Shown here one piece after another: positions 29,426 to 41,400 of a stretch of DNA of 64,000 nt; within the stretch, counting starts at the first letter, position 1; every line of letters begins with the position of its first letter. The notes below the pieces were generated by a model that saw nothing but the letters and a program-made list of their open reading frames with translations, did not search any database and had not been told where the DNA came from. The stretch lies in NCBI GenBank assembly GCA_963971405.1, contig OZ020490.1:12138874-12202873 (forward strand). The letters are read 5' to 3'. Origin of the DNA: Psococerastis gibbosa (taxonomy: Eukaryota > Arthropoda > Insecta > Psocodea > Psocidae). The translations under genes were made by a program, and so were the position numbers.

Positions 29426-32400
29426 CTAGAACAAAACAAAATATTAAATAGATTAGCATTTTCCACAATGAGTTATTATTTTACTGCAATTTCAACTCCG
29501 CGGTTCATTTAACCTTCGGCAAAAACTAGCTTTTTCTAAAAGATGGTAGGGGTATTAGTTTTAAACCCCAATAACTATTGATGGGTTGGTTTATTTGCAA
29601 AGTAAATCTAAACATTTATTAGGGGTTTACTAACACTATTTCACTTAATCAGTTTTATTAAAATATTTATTGTTTTATTTATTCTGTGTCGTATGCACAC
29701 AATAAACAAGCTAAACATGGTCACACAACCCCCATTCATAACGCAGGTACCTGGTGGGCTGGACAGGAATGCGCGCGCGACCCCTCTGTATCTCATCGCA
29801 TATACTTAACTTATGAACATGGAAGTCTCCAGCCTCTAGTAAATAGAAGATGTTTCCAGCTGCGTCTAGATATTTCTACGGCCACGGGTCTTTATAAACA
29901 CACAGAGAGGGTCTGCAGAGTGCAGAGTGCAGACGGTCAGTGTTATTCGGGCAAGCTTTACGTTAATTCCTCGCAGTCAGTGCTTTTTAATAATCGATTT
30001 TATTTGTAATCAGTTTTGTTGAGTTTTCTTGTGTAATAAATTCTAGTCTCATTAAATTCCGCGTTTTATTTCCCGGACTAAAAACATTTTTACTGTGCAT
30101 CCGCCACAATTCAAATGAAATACCACAAGTAACTTAATTTTATATATAGTCAAAAACTGACGGAGTGATATATGTTTTCGTTGGCAACGACTGCCATTAA
30201 TTTTATTGACACACGGTAACCCTAAATTAACACCACTACGCCGATTAAGTTAGGGGCGTAGGGACTCGTATCCGTACTTCATTAAGTCATGATTACGCCT
30301 GTTACATTGTGTCAATGGTAAAGCCTGTCCATTATGGCATGTGTTTGGTATAGGTTGGCATTGAGGATATCTACCACTTTACCAATAGCCAAAAATTCAT
30401 GTGGAAACATCAATAACAATGCCCGCAGTTGGCCTTGTGCAAGGAACCCCCATTGCGGAAAGCTGCGATTCCTGAAGGACGCCATCATTGGACATTTATG
30501 ATGATTAGGCATAGTGTGAGGTGTAAGCAAAAGGAAAACAGTCAAGCATAAGGAATACATAGGGTATAGGCGTGTATTCCACTTGTCATATTTTCTTTGT
30601 TTGTGCATTAAAAAATGATGAGATTTTTGTTTTAAGGAGACTATTATGTAGATACTTAACTTATCTATTATAAATTAAGTTACAATATGGTAGACTTATT
30701 GTTGTCTGCTACCCTATTATAACTTAATTTATAATAGTTAAGTATCTACATACTAGTCTCCTTAAAACAAAACCAACGTCAATGACAAAATCAAATTTGA
30801 AGTAAAATTACCCAGCCTTAGGGTATTCACTATTCAATGTTATAAGTTCCGATAAAATAATAAATTATGCAATTAAATAGAAATTAAAAATGGAAAGACG
30901 ATAGAAAAAATTGCTTATTGATTGTGCTTTTAATTAAAATTTTGTATTTCAAACAGCAAGTACTACTGGAAAATAAAGGCAATTTTCTTTCATCTCCCCT
31001 ATATACATACCTACAGGGCTGGAACTAGGTCAGTTTTTCCCACGAAAGTCAGATTTTTCGTTTTAAGTCAGCAAAAGTCAGGAAAATACGAATTTGGTCA
31101 GGAAAGTCAGGAAAATATGCATTTCGGGTAGAAAAGTGAGATTTCATTCAGTATAATGATAATATAATAGGGGTATTCGCGCTGGTCTGCTTGCTTGCTA
31201 ATCGAAACTTTTTCTTGTCTATTGACACTTTTTTTTGTCAATGCGACCTTTTGATTGGTCAATCGACAAAAAAAAGTTTCGATTAGCAAGCAAGCAGACC
31301 AGCGCGAATACCCCTAATATATATTATAGCCTATTTAAAATTGTGTAACTATATATAACTTGTGGTGTTCTGCAACTATGACAAAAGTAAAACAGCTCTT
31401 CAGCACTGACTGCGGTGACAACCGGTTCTATCATCAAACAGGCTAGTAAGGCGTGCATCCGCTAGAAGGTGCTGCCAGCATTAGGTTGCTTTGAAGTGGC
31501 AGCAGTTCAGTGGCGCACTTTTCACTTTGTTTACTTTTCTGCCGCTTATTAGATATTTACATTTTACAGCTCTTGTTCTTCGTAGTTGCGTTGATGCGTT
31601 TTCATTGTTGTCTATTTTTAAACGCGTTTCTGAGTTTCCTTTAATAACTTATTGTAATCAACTGAGCGACGCGTTTTCTTATAAAATATTATATGGCTTA
31701 CATGCTGAAGTAGCCGTTATATACTTAAATATAACTTATTAAGTTATTATTCACACTCAAACTCATAAGTGATAAGCCAAAGCCGACAAGGTAAGTCTAA
31801 GTAAAAGTATCAGTGTATCACTAAAGTGTGGCTACTGGCTCGAGGAGCGAGGACTCATCGGACATACATACTATAAATATAAAATACTGTACCTATTTTG
31901 GTCATATTTCAGTGCTTGTAGAGTTTTAGTTTAAGAAAAAAGAAATGTCAAATGTCTATTATTGAAATAATTTAAGTCTAAGGAAGTAAGGAAATTGCAA
32001 TATAGCCTTGTATAGGCTTTGTACTGTAAAACGTGCCTTTGAATTTGACTAACTTACAGTATGTACGTAGATTGTAGGTCTGTACGTCTGTATCTTAGGT
32101 GGATTATTACCTTAAATCATATAGCCTAAATAAAGTATTATTTCATTTCAATCGGTGAATTATATAGGTAAAGAAAAAGACACGTGTATTGTACTAGCTA
32201 CGTGTTCTTTACTGCATTATTAAGTTGGGAAAGCTAATAACCAATTTGATTTAACGAAGGTGTTCTGAGCTAATTTAGGTATATTTTCATTTTCCAGTCT
32301 CCGCCAATTTACCATAGTACAATGATGTCTATTTTAATTACTTTTACTTAATTAATTTTTAAATCTACTCAATAATTTTAATGATTTGTATAATTTTCAG

Positions 32401-35400
32401 GTAGAACCGAAGATGGGAAAATGTAAAGTTAGAGACTATTGGTTGACAAGAATAGATGCAAATGGCATGGCAATTAATAAGTGGGGGAAAAAGCAAGACG
32501 ATGAGCATATTTTATGCTTATTTTGCAAGAAGTCCTTCAGCATTACATCTGGCTTTCAAACTGTTGAGAGACATGCTGATTCTTCGAAACACAAGGAAGC
32601 TGTCGCTCCCTATTTGTGTCCGGGGCAACTTCGGCTGTCCAGTTCCAGTGTATCTAGTGAAGCTCCTGTGGTTCCTCCCTCAATAAATGCAATTCAAGTT
32701 ACCAGCCCCAGGGATGCCACTACATGGGCGGAACTGCAATGGGTGATGAAGTGTGTAGTCCAGAATTGGTCTGCATCGTCGTGTGAAAACCTTGGTGAAC
32801 TTTTTGCATCAATGTTTGGTGGGAGTGCTGTTGGGGATTTTTCCATTAGTAGAACAAAATTTCGCTATTTACTAACTGAAGCTCTAGGGCAATTTTTTAA
32901 GAATGAACTCGTCAAAGACTTAACCAATGCGTACTACACACTGTCGTTTGACGAAACAACGAACAGTGCTGGGGCAAAAGAACTGCAACTTATGGTAACA
33001 TACTATTCAGGAAAACAAGAAGCAGTAGTAAGCCATCATCTGAGAACTTTTTTTATTGCTTCAGCGACAAGTGAAATCTTAGCTGATAAAATCCTGGAAG
33101 GCATTAATGAAGCGAATTTGCCTTTATCGAAATTGTTGATGCTCGGCATGGATGGACCTAATGTCAACAAGAAAACACACCGCCTTTTATCTGAACAAAT
33201 TTTAAATATAAGAGGAAAGCCATTGATTAATATTGGATCCTGCAACATTCACGTAATACATAATGCGTATGAAAAAGGTTTATTGGAAATTGGCGAGGAC
33301 GCTTCAGAATTGATCCGAAAAGTTTACTATTTCTTGAATGGCTGGCCCTTAAGGTTGAGCGACTTCAGAGAGATTCAAAATCAAATGGGTATAAAGCAGC
33401 ACAGTTTTATAAAGCATGTAAGCTCGCGTTGGCTCACTTTAGAAACGGCAGCAAGCAGAATGCTGGAACAGTGGGAGGCTGTACTTCAGTATTTTTTAAC
33501 TTTTATTCCTAAAAAGAGGAATAAACTGCTGCCCAGCAAAACATACCTTGAAATAGTGAAACTACTTAAAATAAGTGACATGCGGGCTCAATTATTACTG
33601 ATTTGTGAAAGCGCCAAATTATTTACGCGCTTCACCGGCAGCTTTCAGAGCTCCAGCCCCATGATACATGTTCTGTATCACGAACTTGTTCGATTGGCAA
33701 AAGTGTTGATTAATAAAGTGTGTAAGCCGGACGCAATTAAAGCCTTAGGTGTTTGTGAAAAAGTTTTATTGCCCGACAACCTTATCTCACCCGTCAAATT
33801 AATTCTAGGCGATGAAATTGTCTGTGAGATTAGCAAACTGAACGAAATGGACAGTTTACGATTTTTAACAAAAGCTCAAAAGCACTATGTAAGTGCTTGT
33901 AATCATATTCTAAAAAAAAGTTCAATCAACAACACTTTTGTAAAAGCCTGTCGTGCCTTGAATCCTAAGGAGCGAAGGACACCTGCGTCTGCGAAGTGGG
34001 TGAGATCTATAGCAAGTGCACTGCCTTTTGAGGTTGACCTCAATATATTACACGCTGAGTGGCAGCTTTTACAAGATGAGGCTGATCATGTGCCCATCCA
34101 GAAAGATGGAAAATATATTCCTGTAGATCAATATTGGGCACATTTTTTTTCTAAAAAAACGGATGCAGGTGACATTTCATTCCCAGCAGTCAGCAAGGTT
34201 GTAAAAGCAGTGTTATCAATGTCCCATGGAAATGCTAATGTTGAGCGTGGGTTCAGCGATTCTGCCCGATACTTGACTGACGACAAAGCAAGCATGTGTG
34301 AAAGGTCGCTAAACGCTGCCATGACTGTGAAGTCTGGATTACATAAATATTTTTATAAGCCAGAGCTCCTGCCTTGGAACAAAGAACTTAGTGACTTGGC
34401 TAGATTTGCGTGCAGCTCCTATAAATCATATCTTGAAGAACAAAAGAAAAAAGCAGAAGAGGAAGATAGAATGAAAAAAGAAATTGAGGAATCGAAGTTG
34501 GAAGAAGCACAGAAAAAATTAAGAATGAAGTTAGAAAAAGATACGATTGATGAGGAAGAGTCCAGGTTGAAAGAGCTAAAAGCTAACCAGGCGGCAAAGA
34601 GAAAAATTGAAAGCAAATTGCTGGATGAAGCCAATAAAAAGTTGAAAAATGCAGTGCAAAGAAACGATATGGTTGAGGTTGCAATCGCAACAGCCCTATT
34701 AGAGGGTGCGAAAAAAATACACAAGGAAGCTGAAAATGAAAGTAAAACAATTAATTCTGTGGAAAAGATTGTGGAGAAGAAGAAAAAATTAATAATTACA
34801 GATTTTTTCAAAAAGAAGTAATTTTATTTAAGAAATTTCAATTAAATATTCCTACTTCTTAAATCTGTTACTGCCAAAAATTGTTGGCTTTCTGTAATTT
34901 GTAAGATTTGCGATGACGTGTGAAATATACTAGATTTCTTATTTCCATGAAGACGCTGATTTAATTCATTTTAGTTTTGGAATTGTTAAATTTTATACGC
35001 TCATGCTCAGTATACAATACTATAGTATGTTTATGCATTTTATAACAAAGTAGCTAAACATAGTTGTTCGAAATATCATTAAGGTAGAAAATAATATTAA
35101 CATAGGCTACAATATGTATGTATTTATAATGATTTACATTCGATGATTAAATTTTCTAATTTTTCGTTACTTTAAATAGTGGTCAGCAAAAGTCAGATTT
35201 TTCATGTTTTTGGTCAGGAAAGTCAGATTTTTAGCTTGACATTTCCGGTTCCAGCCCTGTACCTAGGTATAATTGTAAAGGTATATAAGAATGACAAAAC
35301 TTACAAAAGACTTGTTCATGGCCATTCTTGTTTCATCAGTGCCTTCTATGTATATTTTCTTAAAGAGCTCCTGCAAAGCATCACCGTCTTCTACTGCTGC

Positions 35401-38400
35401 ATCCTTAACTACCTCATCCCAATTTTTCTTCGGTTTTGGGTTCGGCTTCGATTCAGGTTCCACTGCAATATAAAAGAAGCATAACGTGTGTTGGGTTATG
35501 CCTTGGATCGGTTTTAAATTTATAGATAAAAAAATATCACACTTTGAATTAATATTGTGTATTCGCCATCTTTGTAGCAAGGAAGTAAAAAAACATTGTA
35601 AACTCTAAACAGTGTCACAGACAATGTCATAGACAAACAAAAATATTATTAAATTAATATTTATTTTCATTATTATTATTTTTAATTTTATTATTATTTT
35701 ATTATGAAATAGCAAAAATTATAATTTAAAAAATTTATTTCAACATCCTCCCCTTAATTTTTGCATGAATAATTAAATTCCAAACTTTTAGTAAAATAAA
35801 ATAAAATTCCTTCATTATATAGAAATACAATAAAAAGTTTAATCAACAAGCATTTTTCTAAACTTTTCAAATGAAGAATTAGGTAGAGCTTTTGTAAAAA
35901 TATCTGCTGCTTGTTCACTACTTGGAACATGTTTTACTTCTACTACCTTGTTCTTTACTAGATCAGTAATAAATTTATATCTTACATCTATGTGCTTTGT
36001 TCGTTTTCCACAACCAGTTTTCATTACTTCAATTGCACTAGTATTATCAACAAATAGTAAGATTTCCAATTTTTCACCAGTTAATTCCTGGATTAAAGAT
36101 TTCAAAAACAAACACATTTTTAGACATTCTGCAGCTGCTATATATTCAGCTTCAGTAGTGGAAAGTGTTACAATATTTTGTTTCTTTGAACACCAAGCTA
36201 CAGGTCCGCCACAATAGTAAATCACGAAACCTGTGGTACTTTTCCGAGATATTTCATCATCTGCGTAACTTGCATCTGAATATGCAATTAGTTTATTACA
36301 ATTTGAACCATTATACGTTATTCCTAAATTCTTTGTACCTTTTAAATATCTTAAAGTTCTTTTTACATCGGAAACATTATCAGTTTTAGGTTCAATAGAA
36401 CGACTTTCATAATTCACACTGAAAGTTATATCTGGTCGTGTTTTAGTAGAACAATATAAGAGACTACCGACTGCTTCGCGGTATGGAAAGGATATATTTT
36501 TACTGTTATCTGACTTTTGATTACATATTGGAGTTTTAACAGAATTTGCTTCCGACATATTATAAGTTTTAAGCATGTTTTCAACATATTTCTCCTGGCT
36601 AATTTTTATACCAGCTTTAGTTCTCAAAATTTCAATACCTACATATTTCTTTATGTCTTTGTTATAGGTAACTTCGCAAAGTTTGCTTAGCTTTTTTACA
36701 AAATCATTCAACATCAATTCATTTTTACTTATTATTAATCCATCATCAACATGAATTGAAATTATCAAGCTTTTATCAGTATTACAATAAATACAAGGAT
36801 CTGATTTTAATCTCTGTAAACCAATCGATAATAAATAATCATTCAACTTAGAATTCCACAATGCTGGAGATTGTTTAAGTCCGTACAATGACTTTTTTAA
36901 TAGACATACTTTGTCTTTGTTTTTAGCGTTTTTAAATCCTTCCGGAATATGCATAAAAATTTTCTCATTAAGATCGCTATTTAAAAATGCAGATTTTATA
37001 TCAAATGAAGCAATTAGCATTTTTTTCTTTGCTGCTAAAGCAAATAACAATCGTAAACTATTTGAATCTACCACTGGACTAAATATATCGGTAAAATCTA
37101 TGCCATTTTCTTGTTCGAAACCTCTTACAACGAGTCTGGCTTTAAAAGTATTATTATCTTTTTTGCGAAAAATCCAGCGAGAAGTCAAAATCTTATTATT
37201 TTCAGCTTCTGCTTTTGGAATATAAATCCAAGTTTTATTAGAAATCAACGATTCTTTCTCCTTCTCTACAGCATCTACCCATTCTTTACATTCATTGCCT
37301 TTTACGGCTTCTTCAAACGTTAAATATACGCTATCATCAAATAGATCAGTTAAATTAGTTTCACAATCATCAAGTGTAGCAGGTTTCCGTAGATTAATTC
37401 TACTTCTTAATTTATAAGGGTATTCCTTTGGAGTTTCAGGTTCTGATTCAGACTCACCGTCAGCATCATTTTCACTGATTATTTCCTCCACAGATTCATT
37501 GACTCTACGTGGGCTCACTTGGTGCTTGTCTGATTCAGACTCTGAATCCTTGAAAAATTCTGAAACATTAAAATCAAGTTTTACCATTTCTTCAGGTTTT
37601 AGCTTATTTTTAATTTTAAGTGAATTTTCAGGAAAAATAACATCCCTAGAAATAACAATCTTTTTAATGTTTGGGTCAAACAAACGATAACCATTATGAT
37701 TATAACCAACGAATATCAATTTTCTTGATCTTTCATCAAGCTTCTTAACACGAGGTAGAATTTTGGCATAAGCTGCAGAACCAAAAATTTTTAAATTTTT
37801 TAAATCTGGTCTTTTTCCAGTCCAATTTTCTATAGGCGTTGCCTTGCTATTAACTGTTGGACTGCGATTAAGTAAAAAACAACTTGTCTTAGCCGCTTCA
37901 CTCCATAAATTTTTATTAACATTACTATCAAAGAGTAAACTTCTTATTTTTTCAGTAATTGTCCGATTTAATCTTTCTGAACGAGGGTTCATTTGAGGAC
38001 TATAACTAGCAGTTACATCAAAAAATATTCCTCTATTATAAAACCATTGTTTTAATGGCAGGTATTCACCTCCACCGTCACATTTAAATCTGCATACTTT
38101 TAAACCTTTTTCATTTTCGGCTCGCAAAATAAAATTTTTTATAACATTTGCTGCGTCTGATTTTGCTTTTATAGGATGTACTTCACTATAACACGTAAAA
38201 TCATCAATTATTGATACATAATATTTGCATTGATCAATAGATTCAATTTCAAAGGGACCTTCGACGTCACTATGAATTATTTCGAGCATTCGAGTAGCAC
38301 GCTTTAAATTTCCACTAAAGGGATCACGAGCATGTCGAGCTTTAATACAAATTTCACAATTTTTAATATCTAAAGAATTTTTAGTTATTTTTATGCCATC

Positions 38401-41400
38401 TGACATTGTTGCAAGTCTTTGCAAATTTTTAAAACTAATATGACCTAATTTTCTATGCCATTCATAAATGTCGTCATAATCATTCACAGAAAAAATATTT
38501 TCTCTATTTTTTAAATTTTGGTTTTTACCATATTTTAAATTAACAACGAACAAACCGTTATTTTCTTTACCTTCCATGACAGTTTCGAATTTTGAATTAA
38601 TAATTTCTACGTTTCCTTTTGAAAATAATACAAACCCACCTTTATCGGTGATTTTTTTAACAGAAAGAAGATTTTGAGATAACTCCGGTACGTAAACTAC
38701 ATTGTTTAATGTCACACTCTCACTCTTTAATGTTCCTATGGCCGTTCCAAATAAGGATTCATTCTTTTTTGCTAAACTGAATTTTGATATTGCAGGATTA
38801 CTATTCTCAAGACAATTTAAATTATTAACTAAATGTTTACTTGCTGCACTATCGACAGCTAAGCTAATACTTTTATTATTATTAAAGTAATTGGAATTTT
38901 TAGATACCAAAAAAACTTTATTATTATTGCTGTCACCATTTTCTCTATTTCTGTTACGGAAAAAACACTCTGAGGATCGGTGCGAATTCCTCTTTTTACA
39001 AATTCCGCAATAAAGCGTATTTCTTTCATCTCTAGCTTTTTTAAAACATTTTTCAATCCTATGATTTCTTAATTTGCAATACGTACAGAAAAGTTCATTT
39101 TTATTTTTAAAATTAGAATTAGATAGAGTACTTTTACCTTGGGCTAGTGTTTTGAATGCTACTGTGTTGTTTCCACATCGTTCGTCCTCTAATTGAAGGC
39201 GAGAAAAAAGATTGGCAAGCGTCTTATCTTTTGCAGTGACTGACTCCCAAGCACTTCTGAAGGCGTTGAATTTTTCGGGAAGAGAAGATACAATCTTTGT
39301 TACAACCATCTCGTCTGTTAACTTTTCTCCCAATGAAGCTAGTCTATGGATAATTATTTTTATTTCAGCAATTCCCTTGTTGACATCTTCCAATTTAAAG
39401 TTGTAAAAATCCGTTAGAAGAGAACATTTTTGTTGATGAGTGTCCTTATTGTGGAGATCATTTAATGCTTTATACATTTCGGCTGATGTTGTACATGTTA
39501 GTAAATGCACAATTTGGCTGCTATCCACTGAGGTTACAATTAGTCGTTGAGCTTTTATGTCAGTTTTTATCCACGATGTATCATCTTTTTTATCCTTGGT
39601 AAGGATACTTGGTAAAGGTTCCGTTCCGGTTGCAATGTCGTACGCATATATCGATTTTAAGATGACATCTATTTGAAATTTCCACGTGAGGTAGTTTGGA
39701 CCATTTAATTTTTCAATTTTTACGTCTTCGTGCATGGTGTACTGGTAAGATTAGGTTACACAAGCACTTTGCACACGCGACAATTTTAATTATTATTTTT
39801 AATTTTTCTTTTTAATTGATTTTACGGAACATCTTGGTTTCCCGATTTATCTGGGCCCATAACCTGTTGGGTTATGCCTTGGATCGGTTTTAAATTTATA
39901 GATAAAAAAATATCACACTTTGAATTAATATTGTGTATTCGCCATCTTTGTAGCAAGGAAGTAAAAAAACATTGTAAACTCTAAACAGTGTCACAGACAA
40001 TGTCATAGACAAACAAAAATATTATTAAATTAATATTTATTTTCATTATTATTATTTTTAATTTTATTATTATTTTATTATGAAATAGCAAAAATTATAA
40101 TTTAAAAAATTTATTTCAACAACGTGGTCAATAATAGGGCAGACAACAGCCAGCTTTCTCGTAACAGCAAAGTCAAGTCGTTTATTATATTGGGTGTGAC
40201 TTGTTTCTTTCAGCATTTCGACACGCACGTACACTGACTGGTAAAGTCTCAGCGCGTTATCATGTCCCACCATGTTCCCCTGCCAACACTGTGCACACTA
40301 CCAAGTTAGCCGCAGTTTGAAACATGCTCTGCTCTCATGGATTAAACGTGGTAAACCCGTTGGCGAGGGTGTGCCTTAAAAAGCCAGGACTTAATAATAA
40401 ATTTGTATCAGCATAAGAGCTAGTCTATTATTAGCATACTCACCAATAGGGATGTGTTTCGCAACGACTGGACTGTCCCCCTCAAGATTTTTCCAACGAA
40501 TGCCTTCAACTTTAGGAAGCTTTATCTCCAGCTTTGACGGAAGCACTTTGGTTTGCAAGTCTTCGTTTTTTACGTCATGTGACAGCTGAAAGGTCAACGC
40601 CTCAGGCCAATCTGGAAGGGTGACTGTTAACTGGAATAAATTAAATTTTGGTTAAATTGGTTCGATTTAACGGTTAGAAACGATACAATTCACATCTTAG
40701 AAAATTCCAACGAGCAAGTTATAAATGTACAGAAAATGTATACCTCTATAAGATACAAGTCAGGGAAAAATAAAACGCAAAAAGAATTGTTGCGTTGGTA
40801 AAATAATTATTGTCGCATAATATTTTGCCAACGATAGACATCCCCATAGCGCATTTTCGGTCATATTTTGTGAGAATATCGCCTTATGCATGAAAAAATC
40901 CAAGGGTAGGCAGAAGGACTGAGGCACAGGACTGAGGGCTCCATGCCGAAGAACATCCTAGTTTGGCTTCCCTTTTCGAAGCAGCAGTCTCCAAATTTCT
41001 ATGATGATCGCAAAGCATCGATAGCAGACACGCAGAGGCATTTAAAGAAGAATAAAGCATCGCCAAGAATAACGGAAATCCCTCTCACGCACATAGACAA
41101 ATAGATAGAAATGCCGTGTATTTATTTAAAAAAAATATGAGAATGTGGTCCCCACAAATATTAATCATCACGTCAAGTACAGGTCAAGTTGCACCTAGTT
41201 ATTATCTTGTTGTTGTGTTAGAAGTGAAACACTTATTTGTTTACAACAGTTCACAGTTCAGTCTTCTAATTGTCTTTCATCCATGCTCAGCTCAGTCATT
41301 TAACCTTTCACACAAAATCACTTCTTTTAGTTTTTTTCTGAACTGTATGCATTCTCTTATTCTTCTTGCTGTATACACTTCGAAAGATGGTCTTAGGGTT

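Larger units (their letters stand above)
31014..35259 (+). mobile_element. Full-length hAT transposon
   Basis: Terminal inverted repeats CAGGGCTGGAAC at both ends (31014 and, inverted, 35248-35259), with subterminal GTCAGGAAAGTCAG repeats on both sides. It carries one intact transposase gene. Flanks share TACCTA immediately outside each end; the 8-bp duplication usual for hAT is not perfect here. It lies antisense in SGT1-B intron 3 and is absent from SGT1-A. Confidence 0.88.
35484..40126 (-). mobile_element. Complete Copia LTR retrotransposon with target duplication
   Basis: Two 257-bp LTRs (35489-35745 and 39865-40121) look the same at every base I compared, start TG and end CA, and are flanked by ACGTG on both sides (35484-35488 and 40122-40126). 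The single gag-pol frame is intact. It lies in the same orientation as SGT1-B, in its intron 2. Identical LTRs and an intact frame mean a recent insertion. Confidence 0.96.

Noticed and set aside
32386..32412. Upstream start for the hAT transposase at 32386
   Set aside because: The codon there is TTG and it lies within a probable intron end (TTTTCAG at 32394-32400). ATG at 32413 is the better start.
34419..34811. 130-residue minus-strand frame rich in Phe and Ser
   Set aside because: Shadow of the lysine/glutamate-rich coiled coil of the hAT transposase.
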